DNA of 64,000 bases from Sepiola atlantica. Lineage: Eukaryota > Mollusca > Cephalopoda > Sepiida > Sepiolidae. Below, one piece after another: positions 9,961-21,360 of this stretch. The notes below the pieces were generated by a model. The model was not told where the DNA came from and ran no database searches. It saw only the letters and a list, made by a program, of their open reading frames with translations. Position numbers and translations under genes: made by a program. Numbering within the stretch: position 1 is the stretch's first letter; the number at the start of each line of letters is the position of its first letter. Location: NCBI GenBank assembly GCA_963556195.1, contig OY744537.1, positions 23,379,941-23,443,940 of the forward strand, written 5' to 3'.

Positions 9961-10715
9961 TTTTCTTGTGTATAATACAATAACTATTAAACAGAAATTA
10001 AAGGGTTGGCCCGTATTATACACAAGTACACGTTTTCAGAAATGTTTACTCAGCTTTAAAGACTTCTTATTTGAAATGGAAAGATTACAAATTTATAAAT
10101 ATTTTTGTGACTTTCTACTTTGCACCCATCAAAGAGAAAGTTATCTGCCCTTGGAGATAGGAGGTCGGCCATGACAGTCAGATGTCAACAAAAGTTTTTT
10201 GCGGAACACTAAACGATCATTTTGAATCTAGATACTTCTAAGTCATCATCCAACCTGTAAATTTGTTTAAAAAATACGTCAAGTTTCATATTTGTCCATT
10301 GATCTTTTACAGTCTGTTATTAAACCGATAACAGCGGTTATTATCAGACGTAAAAACTGACGAAAAGTATTTTGATAGTGTATTAAAATGGAGAAATATA
10401 ATAAAGTCATATAAATGAGAAAAGTATGATTGTTTAATTCACACCTTCAAATGTATCGCCCAGGTAGGTCTTTATCTGTAAAATGAGTTTTGAAACTGAA
10501 ATTAAGACAAGGAACACACAATGGCTTTACATCCAGTTACGGAAATATATGTATATAATTAAGATATTGATGTAAAATGTGGTACATTTAAAAAAAATAT
10601 GTAGGGATAGGTGTACCATGGGGTTGTTATACATACATATACAATTTATTTATGTTATTTTAGCTTAAGAAATACAGAGTCATGTTATACTCAAATGGCA
10701 TTATACACAAGAAAA
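9961..10715. mobile_element. 755-bp TIR element with TA duplication
   Basis: A perfect 16-base inverted repeat marks both ends: ttttcttgtgtataat (9961-9976) and attatacacaagaaaa (10700-10715). Both ends are flanked directly by TA, the target duplication of the Tc1/mariner superfamily. The interior contains another copy of the end motif (gtattatacacaag, about 10012) and a 68-codon frame without recognisable similarity. It is too short for a transposase, so it is non-autonomous. Family unknown; a pogo-like origin is possible. Confidence 0.7.
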
Positions 10716-12207
10716 TAAGTATTCTGATAAATAGGATAAATATAGTTTTTTTTTTTTGTTTTTTTTTGAAGAAGAAGAGAGTGCATCAACAAAAAATTCT
10801 GTACATTAGCAGGGCTATAAGGCGTTACCCGGAAGTATGGGTAACAAAATAGGAGTTTTAAAAAGTAGGTGAAATATCTTTCTTTTAAAACGTCTTTCTA
10901 CCTGTTCCTCCAAATGCCCCCCCCTCCCCCCGTCTCCTTAACTAGTTCAATATAATAGAGAAAGAAACATGAAAAAAAAGGAAAGAAAGAAAAAAGAAAG
11001 CTGACTGTTTGATCTAATGTCAAGGTTGGTTTTGAAACAACTATCAGTAAGAATGAAAAATAAAATATTTTACCCCCACCTGCATTAATTTTGGATCAAT
11101 TATGTCAGTACTTCCTCTTATAGCTCATGTAATCAAAAAGCACTCTTTAATCAAAAAGTAAAGTTTACATATTAATGACACTACTTCCTCTGCAAATTGA
11201 CTGCCAGCTATAGCCATCTAGATTTAGAAACTCCAAACAGCCAATCTGAAAAGGGGAGATAATTCAATTAACCAATTATATTTGAAGCACCCCAAAATCA
11301 TAAACAACTAAAAATATGCATGTTAACTTGACACCGTTTAAAAAATAAAAAAATTTCCGGTTAAATCATAAACACAATATATGCAGATTTTTTTTTTACA
11401 AAACGTTTTGTTTTGTAAACTTTAGAAATTTATAAAAAAAAACTAATTTTTAATTAAAAAATGTTTGTAATTTTTTTTTTTTTTTTTAATTTTTTTTTTT
11501 TTAACAAAATGTATTTTTTCTGATCCAACATGCATTAATTTGATTCATGGTGATCTCAAGCGAATTAATATGAGGGTAATTTTTTTTACCACAACCACAT
11601 TGCGGATTGAATGACGAACCATATGTCATGCTATCCACAGCCCATGATACTAGATTTTTTAACTTTAAAAAAATTTTTATATTTTACATTTTATAAAATG
11701 CAATTTTGAGGTGAGGCCTAGAGATTTACTCGGTATTAAATGATGAGAGGGGGAGGTGTAAATACAGTGACATTGATTGAAATGATTTTCTGTAAATTGA
11801 TAGTTTTTATCACATACAGCATTTTCCAGAAATGAATGAGTACTCAAGTGTAATCCTCCTCCAAGCCCTGAACCTCATATTACCATTTCAATTCTTATTT
11901 TTTTAATTTCTAGAATTTTAAAGATATAAATAAAATAAAATAAAAGTCATCTTTCTGTTTTATGAAAGTCAGGCACAAACTTAGACCCCACAATATTATT
12001 TGATCAAAATTAAATATATTTATGTAAGTACCTTGGGTAATGTAGTTTCAGATAAAATATGGTTATGGACATATTTCCTTTTAATGGATGCTTGACGCAA
12101 ATACAGACACCTCAATATTATTGTGCTCCTCTTGATCCAAATGAAATATAATTATCTAAGTATGCGGAGTAATATAGTTTAATCTTATATATATCACTCT
12201 TAACATA

Positions 12208-12240
<33 letters not shown>
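10716..12240. other. AT-rich DNA, no gene recognised
   Basis: Long A and T runs (for example 11470-11510), no coding signal. It ends in (CT)n and (TA)n at about 12210-12240, into which the mariner element inserted. Confidence 0.5.
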
Positions 12241-13515
12241 CAGGGTGGCGCAAAAGTCACGCATTAGTTTAAATCAGTAACAACTTTCACATTTAATCAA
12301 ATTTTCTCCTTATTTTTCAGAATATTACAGACATAAACATTGATAATTTATCATGGAAAAATATAGCACTGAACAACGAACCAAAATTATTGAACTTTAC
12401 TTCGGAAACCATCGTTCAATAACCTTAACCCAAAGAGCCTATCGTCGGCATTATAATGTCAGACAATCTCCCAGTCAGACCACAATTGATCGTCTTGTGG
12501 CCTGATTTCGGCAGCAGGGTTCAGTCAGTGATCTTCCACGATCTGGCAGACCACGTTCAGTACGGACAGCGGAAAATGTAGCATTGCTGAAAATCCAGAT
12601 ACCTTAACTCGAAGACCAGCCACTCAGTTTGGGATGTCCAGAAGGTCACTTCAAAGAATTTTGCGTGAATTGCATACAAAATTCAATTGGTACAGGCATT
12701 ACAACCCACAGATTTGCAATCACGCGTAGGTTATGCTGTTCACATTCAGCAATTAGCCAGAGAACAAAATGAGTTCATCCATAAGCTGAAAATGAGCGAT
12801 GAAGCCCATTTTCATCTGAACGGGTTCGTAAATAAGCAAAACTGCAGAATATGGGCCATTGAAAATCCAAGAACCGTTCATCAGCGTGAATTACATCCAC
12901 TAAAATGTACCGTTGGTGTGGTGTTACCTCAGAAAGAGTGATCGGTCCATATTTCTTTGAAGACGAAGAAGGCGTCGCGGTGACGATAACTGCACAGCGA
13001 TATCAACAAATGATTGAAAAATTTTTAAGGCCAGCTGTTCAGGACAACCCAGAAATGTGGTTCCAACAAGATGGAGCTACTGCTCACACTGCCCGACAAA
13101 GTATGGCGCTCTTAAGGGGATTGTTTGGCGAGCGCTTAATTAGCAGATTTTCTGATTTTAACTGACCTTCACGTTCACCGGATTTAACAGCCCCTGACCT
13201 TTTCCTTTGTGGTTATCTTAAGGAAAGGGTATATGTGAACAAGCCTACAACGATTCAAGAGCTTAAAAACAATATCAGACATGAAATCCAAGAACTAGAG
13301 CCAGTTATTCTAAGGACTGTAATGGAAAATGCCCTAACTAGAGCCCGTCTTTGTGAGGCCGAAAATGGTGGCCATTTAAAGGATATTATTTTTAAAACCT
13401 ACTGCAACAAAATTACTAAGTAAATGTATTATTTATCAGAAAAGCCGAGTAAATTACTTAAAATGTTGTAGTTTCTATCACCTAAACAAACCAATGCGCG
13501 ACTTTTGCACCACCC

Positions 13516-13517
<2 letters not shown>
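12241..13517 (+). mobile_element. Complete DD41D Tc1/mariner-like transposon
   Basis: Both ends are intact: cagggtggcgcaaaagtcac at the left, and its inverted match at the right ending ttttgcaccaccctg (13503-13517). Over 30 bases the ends differ at three positions. The left flank is TA inside a (TA)n tract; the right flank is TG at the start of (TG)n(TA)n, so the right TA has probably mutated. The element holds one transposase relic. Confidence 0.9.
12353..13423 (+). pseudogene. Mariner-like transposase pseudogene (DD41D)
   Basis: The frame starts at ATG 12353 (MEKYSTEQRTKIIELY), a helix-turn-helix DNA-binding region, followed by a linker with the GRPRSVRTAE motif. The catalytic triad is visible: Asp in SDEAHF (codon 12798-12800), Asp in FQQDGAT (13070-13072) and Asp in APDLF (13196-13198). 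The second and third are separated by 41 residues, the spacing known from the rosa-type DD41D group. Coding is broken by an in-frame TGA at 12503, frameshifts near 12600 and 12918, and a TGA at 13163 where the family has Trp. The end is TAA after 13420. It could not make an active enzyme, but the inverted repeats could still be recognised by a related transposase. Confidence 0.9.
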
Positions 13518-13568
<51 letters not shown>

Positions 13569-14699
13569 CCATGGAGGGTTTGCAAATTTGACCTAAATAA
13601 AATATTCTCTTTTAAGGTTCTCAAACGCTTAGGAAAAATGAAAGAAAGTCACTTTTTATTGCAATAAAAATTCCTGACGAATCTGGTTGACTCTCAGCAT
13701 ATAAATATTAAAGTAGTTTTTTTAATATAATTTGCTTGTGTACACAACGAATCCGATGCTGTAAAATTTGTAAGTGTCAATTGTGTAGTTTCTGACATCC
13801 TTCCAGACACACAGACAGAAAATTTGACTTTCCTTTATTATATAATAGATAATGAGATGTACTTTTCTCACTGTTCAATCAAATTCGGCTTTGAGATTAG
13901 TTTATCTCTTATTCGGCTTCAGCTCAGTTTTATTTGTTCATCTGTTGATTGGAGGAGGAGGAGAAGGAGGATGAGGAGGAGGAGGATGGATGGAAAAGGA
14001 GAACAAATCAGATAAGTCAATTCCAACTCAATTCCAAGATGAAAGAAACCACCGATAAAGAACGCTGGTTCAGGTAGATCGAAATACCATGGTAGAAATC
14101 TACAAGAATAGTTCTGAACGAGTGCAATAGATAGGCTAGAATTGAAAACTCATTGAAGCAGGACAACACAGAACGCTAGAGAAATGTTGGTCCTTTGAAT
14201 AAATAGGTTTAGTATTTCGTGCTGAATGGAAGTTGCAGCTGAAGAGGAAGACGCAAAATGAATGGTTGGCTTCTAAAGAAATTCTTACACGTCTACTCTA
14301 CTATTTCACCTATAGGTGGGAGAGGATGAAATGATATCAGTACAATGGACTCTTCAACAGACTTCTCTTGACAGAACTTGAAATTGGCTTCTCGAAAAGC
14401 CAATCACCATCACATCACCTGCACTTCTTATTTCTTTCCAATGCCATCAATAAGGATTTTTAATCCAGTAAACACAAACATTCCGAAACTTTTAAGACCT
14501 GGTGCCGCTAAAACTTGATCCAAAGTTTGTGTATGCTAAAAAATTGCTCTTGCTTTAAATTATGACAAATAATTATAATTTTTAGTATCAATAACCACAA
14601 TGATTAGGACCTTAAATTACACCGGGGGGGGGGGGGGGGGGTGAGGCCCCAATTCGGGGTTGACTAGAGTTTCTACTTAGTTACCATTACTCACAGGTC
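13518..14699. other. Microsatellite, then no gene recognised
   Basis: (TG)n(TA)n at 13518-13567, a (GGA)n tract at about 13951-13995 and a 19-base G run at about 14623-14641. No supported coding sequence. Confidence 0.5.
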
Positions 14700-14715
14700 T
14701 ACTCTGACCCAAAGT

Positions 14716-15094
14716 TTCTTGGCCTTTTGGCTAAGATCAAAGTGTAGTATCTGTTCCGATGGATACTGCATCCCATACTGGTATTGTCTTGTCCTTCGGG
14801 GCTTGACTTACGCCGGTCAATGGGTCTGTCCTGTGCAGTTCTAGGAGGTCCACCCTCCCAGGCTTTGCCTCTCCTCTTTGGGGAGGAGTAAGTTTATTGC
14901 TTACTGTCTGAGACGCCCCTACCGGGGAATGCCGACGGGGCTGCCCAGGCAATTTTTAAATGGCCAGAGTGTTCACCTCTCGGGCGCTGGCTTTTCAAAC
15001 CCCACTTTCCTGACCCGACCTTGGGTCACATCTTACTTGTGGGAGTAGGATAAAAACTGGCCTTGTGCCTAACTCCTGGAGAGGAGTAAATCAA
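14716..15094 (+). repeat. U2 snRNA-headed SINE, copy A
   Basis: The first about 41 bases match the 5' end of U2 snRNA: ttcttggccttttggctaag, then atcaaagtgtagtatctgtt. There is one inserted A; the branch-point recognition GTAGTA is at 14744-14749. From about 14758 the match to U2 stops and a SINE body follows: aggaggtccaccctcccagg, gtttattgcttactgtctga, gggaatgccgacggggctgc, and the tail ctcctggagaggagtaaat. The copy is flanked by a 16-base target duplication, tactctgacccaaagt (14700-14715) and tactctgacccagagt (15095-15110), one mismatch. This shows insertion of the whole unit by target-primed reverse transcription. It is therefore not a U2 gene. Other headed copies: 54268-54581 and 54596-54971. 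Confidence 0.9.
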
Positions 15095-15111
15095 TACTCT
15101 GACCCAGAGTT

Positions 15112-15776
15112 GTAACTGTCAGGGTTCCATCTAGAGGTTAAATAAAATTTTTCCTGGGCACAACACTAAACTGCCTCGGACACCCTTGGGCAAGGTGTTT
15201 TCACTATCCTACCCACAACCCTAAAATCTGTCTTTCTTAGCCCTTTCTACCGTTTTATAGTCTGCCTACCCTATTTCCCAACCCTACTACTTTTGGGTGA
15301 AAAATGAACCACTGTATAGTGTAGGTTTTTCAAGACACTTTAATCCAAGAACTTTTTACTCTTTGTGAATTTTTCTGATGATTTTGTAATGTTGCAGAGA
15401 CGATATTAACATAAAAATGTTGTTTTGCACAAGACAAATGAAACGGACCGTAAAAAATATATCTCACAGAAATGTTATGTTTTTTGGAAATGTGAAAAAA
15501 TAAAAACAAAAATAACAAAAACATGATTATTGGAATATAATATGAACCCATCTTATATTTGCTCTGTTTTCACTAATTGACAATCATCGAGCTGAATCTT
15601 TTAAGGAGACTGCAAAGTAAAAGGGCACTGATAGTATATGCTAATACATATATTGTCATTAATAATTTATATAAGTAACTTGAGATAGACAAAATTAGAA
15701 CATTTATATCAGTTCCAAAAATTAAAACAACGATTATTTGGCATACGATCGTTTTCAAGACAATTTTGAAAAATGT

Positions 15777-15778
<2 letters not shown>
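15112..15778. other. No gene recognised
   Basis: 15112-15310 is less AT-rich than its surroundings but has no recognised feature. 15311-15778 is AT-rich. Confidence 0.45.
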
Positions 15779-15817
<39 letters not shown>

Positions 15818-15947
15818 TTTTTTATTTATACAGGCATGTACATAAATAAAAATAATTATATATAAAATTTGATATTGAGCACTTTTTATAAGCCCGGTTG
15901 AGATTCTTCGGATTTATATCCTGTGGATATTTACTTTACCTGGATTA

Positions 15948-16005
<58 letters not shown>
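15779..16005. repeat. Two (TA)n tracts, the second with (CA)n
   Basis: (TA)n at about 15779-15813 and (TA)n(CA)n at about 15950-16005, with about 135 bases of AT-rich DNA between them. Confidence 0.9.
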
Positions 16006-16059
16006 AGACCTGTAGTCTCGGCATAAAATTGCCTGACGACGATTAACATGAAGTAAAAC

Positions 16060-16400
16060 CCAACATCTAATGAACATAATGTCATGTGCGTGTACACCTC
16101 TTTTAGTCTGTTCCATCACTACTGAACATGATGTAACAGGTGACAATGAAGGGTAAATGAGACGAGAAGTGGTGTGGGAGGAAGGGAAATGTATTAAACA
16201 CAAAAGTCTCATAATCTAAAGAATGTGAGTTCAATCCCTGTATAGGACAGGACATTTTCATTTTCTCTTCAATCACACCCCAAAATAAATTTTACAAAAC
16301 AATATCTGAGAAAAAAACTGGTGATATAGATAATTGATCGTTTGAATGTAAATGAATTCTATTGTGATATAAAAATGTTGCATTTCTCTACATCATTTTC
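16060..16400 (+). repeat. SINE family S2, copy 2 (plus)
   Basis: B-box-like GTGAGTTCAATCCCT (about 16225-16239) in a unit collinear with the inverted copy at 5861-6190. Shared parts include catgatgtaacaggtgacaa, ttcattttctcttcaatcac and the 3' end tattgtgatataaaaatgtt. The two copies fix the unit length at about 330-340 bases. Confidence 0.65.
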
Positions 16401-17340
16401 TGACAGAACGGATACGCCAATTAACATAAAACTGAGTAAGAATCGAAACTTTTGGTGCTTCTGCATCGTTGTGTACATATGAAATATTTTCGTCTTTAAT
16501 TTAAAAGAGTGACATGAAAGGAGGAGATAATTCAAGCTTTTTTTTTGGGGGGGGGGGGGGGGGGGCAAATAAAACTTGTCAAATCTGATTTCTCCAAAAA
16601 TAGACGTAAACGATATGAACGAATGAAGCGAAAAAAGAAACAAAGCCGGATGCGTCATACACATGCAAATGGTGGAATCGTACCTATCGGAGTTTATGTG
16701 GAGGCAAACATTCGGAAAGACAGTCCTGGGAAGTATTTTCTCACAGATTGCAGAATTGTACCCAATGTGAAACTTTTTCTCACATGTTTCGTTCAGTTAA
16801 ACTTTATTTCATTTGAATTACGTAATTAAAAAAAAATTAAAACTGGTTCATTAATTATTTGATGTTTAATTTATTTCAATAAATCTATTTAATTTGAACG
16901 TATATCCTGAGTTGTAATCAACACTGACATCTATGTTCCTAGTATGTTATCGCCATGATGTACTATCCAGCTTTCTATAAGGGTGATGTTAATCTACGGT
17001 GAATATTTCATAGTTAAACACGATTTTAAAATTCCGATTAAAAAAAATACTATTTGGTTTCTCAGAATCCATCCAAATTGACATAAAAATGTGTCTTCAC
17101 CACACATGATTATTTGATTTTGTAATCTTATATTTGATAACAAAAGAAATATAAGGATAGAAGCAGGAAGGGTTAAATTGAATTCTTGAATGGAAACAAG
17201 AAATTAACAGATACTTTGGCTCGTAGTCAGATTGGTGAAGTTGTTTGTTCACCCACCACCATGTAAGTTTAAATATATTTTCTAATTTCAAAAACTGGAA
17301 AAACAAAACCAACTATTGCACTTAATGAATTTTCTATATC
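16401..17340. other. No gene recognised
   Basis: Contains a long G run at about 16547-16565. The frame at 16545-16829 is not similar to anything I recognise. Otherwise AT-rich. Confidence 0.45.
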
Positions 17341-17344
17341 TAAA

Positions 17345-17745
17345 ACTGTACTAACCCAGCATTGCTGGTATTACGTTCAAATTTCTTTTGTAAATATTTT
17401 GATTTAATGAAGCAAGATATAAGAAAGAAAAAAAAAAAGAAGCAAGCCAGGAATAATAATTCTTACTAAAAGAATAAGAATTATTCCCCACAACTAATTT
17501 TTCTTTTAAGGTGATAATTTGAGTATTTCTACATATTAGAAAACTGCCGGATCAGAATAAGTATTTTCTTAAATTAATTGTAGCGAAGTATGTTAGTCTA
17601 TTGCAAATAACATGGTACAACAATAACAAATGAACATTGGCTAGTCAGAATTAAAGTTTGATTTGTCAGCTTAAATGCTATTGAGGCCTTACTTTTGAAA
17701 ATCCGGCCAACATTATTTCATATCTAGGATAATATCTATTCCCAC
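17345..17745 (+). repeat. Dispersed repeat R1, copy 1
   Basis: Collinear with 26240-26660 and, more distantly, 32205-32790. Landmarks: ctgtactaacccagcattgc at the start, agaaaactgccggatcagaa in the middle, and attggctagtcagaattaaa then aatccggccaacattatttc at the end. No coding capacity, unknown family; the motif ggcaacgccaag...gggtcagctagta at about 31200-31230 looks like the inverted other end of a relative. Confidence 0.65.
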
Positions 17746-17979
17746 ATCTGTAAACTAATTGGCCATATTCGTATGAATTGTTACTACTCCCTCCCAAATA
17801 AAAACGTAATATATCCTAAGTGTTCACAAATCACAAATTTAAAAGTTCTAATCTGGTTTTACATGTAAAATTAGGGTACGTTAAGTAACTGATATTGATT
17901 TTTTAATTTGGCCTGGCACAATCCAACTCAAACTGGATCGTGTCATGCCAAATCAATCGATCCAGAACTAAATAATGCA

Positions 17980-18505
17980 TGCCGCAGAATGACTTAGACA
18001 CCGAGACCAACCCCACTACCAGCGGTGTACAGACTAGCTGGCATGGCACCTCCCAATATCCAAAAAGATGCCCATGTGAGAATCCAAAAACCCATACACC
18101 CTATCTGGCCATGGACAACCGAGAGGCAGATTGAAATCAAGAAGCAGTTTCATAACCAAAGAGAGGCTTGATCTTGGACTGTCACAGAACTACCGCATTG
18201 ACAGATAAAATGATTGAAATGACTACTTGAACTAAGCTATCCAAGAACCCAAAGAACATCTCACACATGGAATGGATCTCTCAAGGAAGGACTGAATGAC
18301 CCTGAACCGAGCAAAAGTGAAAATTGGAAAAAGAACCTCCACAGGTGGGACCAGCAACTACTCTTGTGGAAATCCCAGATAGACACAACTTCAGTAACTG
18401 CAGTGATGGACCTACTTGTACTGACCAAGATTTGATGGACTGTAACCTTGATTTGATGTCCGATGGTGGATCCAGTATTGGCATAAGATAAGATATGATG
18501 ATGAT
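17980..18505 (+). pseudogene. LINE reverse transcriptase C-terminal relic
   Basis: A plus-strand frame reads YRLAGMAPPNIQKDAHVRIQ, a motif I recognise from C-terminal parts of non-LTR retrotransposon ORF2 proteins, followed by weakly conserved coding with stops. The segment ends in atgatgatgattgat (about 18493-18507), a trinucleotide tail typical of LINE 3' ends. Assignment to a clade is not possible. Confidence 0.5.
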
Positions 18506-18794
18506 TGATTTTTTTAAGATAATTTAGGTAAATTAAAATAATATTGTATGTAAAACTGGATCAGAGTACGGCTTGTACAGCAAACAGGACCTATAGAAAG
18601 ACAATTAACTGATTTAAACTTTGGACAAACAGACCAAGGGCTACAAGTCTTCAATGAACACACCTTAGCGCAACAAGGAGCGATCTTACAACAGAAATCG
18701 ACTAAAACTGAGCAGCATGCTAATTGCCGGACTAACTGCTGAATAGGTGAAATATGCATCTACTGAAATTGAGTCCAAAATAACATTGATTGGT

Positions 18795-18920
18795 CAGCAA
18801 AACGAATCATTTGCATAACCGAACACGGCTCACTTCGTTGTCCTTGATGTCTGTCTACATAATCTGAAAGCTGAGAGTTCAATCCTTGTATGGCCATCCT
18901 CGTTAGGTGAAGTGCAGGCA
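18795..18920 (+). repeat. tRNA-like SINE relic
   Basis: B-box-like GAGAGTTCAATCCTTG (about 18873-18888) preceded by a degenerate tRNA-like half with tttgcataaccgaacacggc. Confidence 0.4.
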
Positions 18921-19095
18921 CCGTGTGTGCTATGTTTGCGGTGGGAGTGGACGGTGGCTCTCTCAAAACCAGCAAGGCCAGTATTAACCTGGGAACATTT
19001 TGGTGTAAACAAAATCTCCATTCTTCCTTTTTTTTCTATATTGATGAAGAATCTCAACACAATAAAAATCTATCATATTTGACCTTACGAATTTC

Positions 19096-19395
19096 CTCCT
19101 TGGTCTTTTGGCTACAGTCTGTAGATCGGTACAGTCTCGGCCTTTGGGCCTTGATTCCGCCGGTTTGAGGTATTGCCTAGAACAGTTCTAAGACGTCCAT
19201 CCTCCCAGACATTATCTTCTTTTTGAGAAGCGGTTAGTTTACTGCTAATCGTTTGAGGCGTCCCTACTGGGAAATGCCGACGGGGCTGCTCAGCATTTTT
19301 TGTAGGCCAGAGCGCGCTAATCCTAGTGCACTGGCTAACCACACCTGACCTTGTGTCTAGCCTCCTAGCCTTTTGGAGAGGAGGTAAATAAAAAA
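19096..19395 (+). repeat. U2-SINE family, copy D (diverged head)
   Basis: The body is the same as in copy A: aagacgtccatcctcccaga, gtttactgctaatcgtttga, gaaatgccgacggggctgct and tail cttttggagaggaggtaaat. The head is reduced to cttggtcttttggcta, enough to show descent from the U2-like 5' end. It is older than copies A, B and C by divergence. Confidence 0.75.
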
Positions 19396-19964
19396 TACTT
19401 TGACCTTGTTTCTTACCTCCTGAAGGTAAATAACATGACCTTACGACAACATAATATGATAACCTTCAAACCCAATAGAAAAACGAATATCCTGAGTTGT
19501 AAGAAATTCACACTTTTACTATCACCAAAAAAAAAATATACAAAATAATTTATTTATTAGATTTACTAAGACGGTAAAACAGCAGTGAAAATTATTTTTG
19601 ATACATTTTTTTATTATTATTGTTCGTTCATTTGTTTTCTTAAAAAAATTTCTGTTGATGTTTTATGTATCTTACACCAACTGACAGCATTTTATTTGTT
19701 TTGTTTACATAATGCGTATTTATTAATAAATTTTACGTACGATTTATTTTTATATTTATGCAGTTTTTTTATAGTAGAGTAAAAATACAAGTCCGCAAAA
19801 TCCAATGTACTTTCTTTTTTCATAAAATAATGGAAACTATTAAAATTATTTTAAAAGTACTAAAATTAATTCAATCAAAAATAAATAATATAAATCAAAA
19901 CTTAAACATTTTTTTAATATTTAATTTTTTTTACATTTATAAATGTAGAGGGTCTGAATGAGAT
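19396..19964. other. AT-rich DNA, no gene recognised
   Basis: Strongly AT-rich. The short frames are Phe/Leu/Ile-rich composition effects. Confidence 0.5.
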
Positions 19965-20235
19965 ATAATTCGGTATGGTCCTACTAAGCAGTCATCCTTC
20001 CTGGCATTATCTCCTCCTGGAAGAGGGGGAGGTCATTGCTGGTCGCCTGTGGCACCATTGCCGAGGAAATGCTGATGGGCCCATTCTCGGCAGTTTTTGT
20101 ACCCTTTCCAGAGTTCCCCCCTCGAAGGAGTTGAATCTCCCCCCCCCCCCAACACACATGTTGAACTGATTTCATGCCTAATCTTGCTGCGAGTGGGAAG
20201 CAGATAAAAACTCCCAGCCAAGGAGGGAGGATCTT
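19965..20235 (+). repeat. U2-SINE family body, copy F (headless)
   Basis: Diverged body: agcagtcatccttcctggca, ggtcattgctggtcgcctgt, gaggaaatgctgatgggccc. It begins tctgaatgagatataattcg, without any U2-like sequence. It lies directly before copy G. Confidence 0.6.
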
Positions 20236-20254
20236 TAGCATATTCTGACAACCT

Positions 20255-20460
20255 AGGAACTGTCTTGGCTTTTGGTAGACACTTTTTTGTCGGAATGAGG
20301 TATAGTTCGGTTTGTTCCTAGGAAGCCATCCTCCTATACATTACCTTCTCCTAGAACGAGGAAGGGTTATGCTGGTCACCTGAGGCGCCCCTACCAGCAC
20401 ATTCCAATAAGTCCGTTCCTGGCTATTTTTTCACCCTTCCAAAGAAGTTAATTTATTAAA
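20255..20460 (+). repeat. U2-SINE family body, copy G
   Basis: Diverged tandem neighbour of copy F. The head reads tgtcttggcttttggtagac, a weak echo of the U2-like start, followed by ggaatgaggtatagttcggt, the core aagccatcctcctatacatt and gaggcgcccctaccagcaca. Confidence 0.6.
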
Positions 20461-21235
20461 TCACTTCAATTTCAAATTTTTTTCCCCATGTGTTATTCCT
20501 TTTTTTTTTTCACACCCTGTCACCAAAGACCGTAGAATATGCTGACTGCACCTCAGTAGAGGGGTAAGACTCCACCAATAGGATCATCTGTTGGCCGTGG
20601 GTGACGACACGTGATGTCTAAGGATGGGATCCTGGTGACTGAGCAATCTGTGTCTTGGTTGCCTAAATAGTCACATGATTTTCAACACTCCACTTTGGGA
20701 CATACTTGGGCTGGACGGGAGGTTGGAGAGGCCCGATCCAACCAAGTGGCTCGTCATTACATGCTTTAGCGCAAAAGAAAAGCTAATCCCAATTGTACTA
20801 TTAAACCTGATCTTTCTTAAATCAGACCCCCCCCTCCCATGTAACTTGTAGATGCTAGCAGGCAGTGGCATAGGGTCATTGATCACTGCTTCATGTTACT
20901 AAATTAGTTTCTGGGTACTAATTCTGAAACTAGCAGCGACTCAAAACTGTACTTGATGCAAGTATACTAGTTGTGTATCTCCATCTCAACCAAGGTGATT
21001 GGAATTCCCACTCGTGGGTTGAGCTTTCCAGTAGAAGTAATGTGGCTTTCACTTAGCATAAAGCATTACTCTTCATAATTAAAATAGAGTTTTCTCAGTA
21101 ACGTAAACAAATACAAAAACATTAATATGAAAGATTGCTGACCATTATAAAATTGGTTGGGATTTTTAATCTGAGCTTTAAAAACCATGTCTAGCCACAC
21201 TGATGCGCTATGATATGACAAAACAGCAATCTGTG
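20461..21235. other. No gene recognised
   Basis: Slightly less AT-rich than average at 20520-20900. No coding or repeat assignment could be supported. Confidence 0.45.
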
Positions 21236-21236
21236 A

Positions 21237-21275
<39 letters not shown>

Positions 21276-21360
21276 TATATAAATATTAGCACAGCCTACA
21301 CGAGTTAACCAGCGTTTCGATGTTAATGCATCTCCTCGGGGCTGTAAGACCAACTAAATA
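21236..21360 (-). ncRNA. Degenerate hammerhead-like motif beside (TA)n
   Basis: On the minus strand CCGAGGA (core CUGANGA with U4 changed to C) is followed by a stem II GATG/CATC around CATTAA, then GAAA, then a possible stem III ACG/CGT. The nucleotide at the cleavage position is G, which does not support cleavage, and stem I (ACAGCC with GGCTGT) needs a two-base bulge. A (TA)n tract (about 21239-21270) follows, as at the 1197-1241 ribozyme. It lies about 1.1 kb downstream, on the same strand, of the Penelope-like pseudogene and may be part of the same kind of element. Confidence 0.5.

Noticed and set aside
14716..14760. U2 snRNA gene
   Set aside because: Only the first about 41 bases match; the Sm site and 3' stem-loops are absent and the whole unit is flanked by a target duplication.
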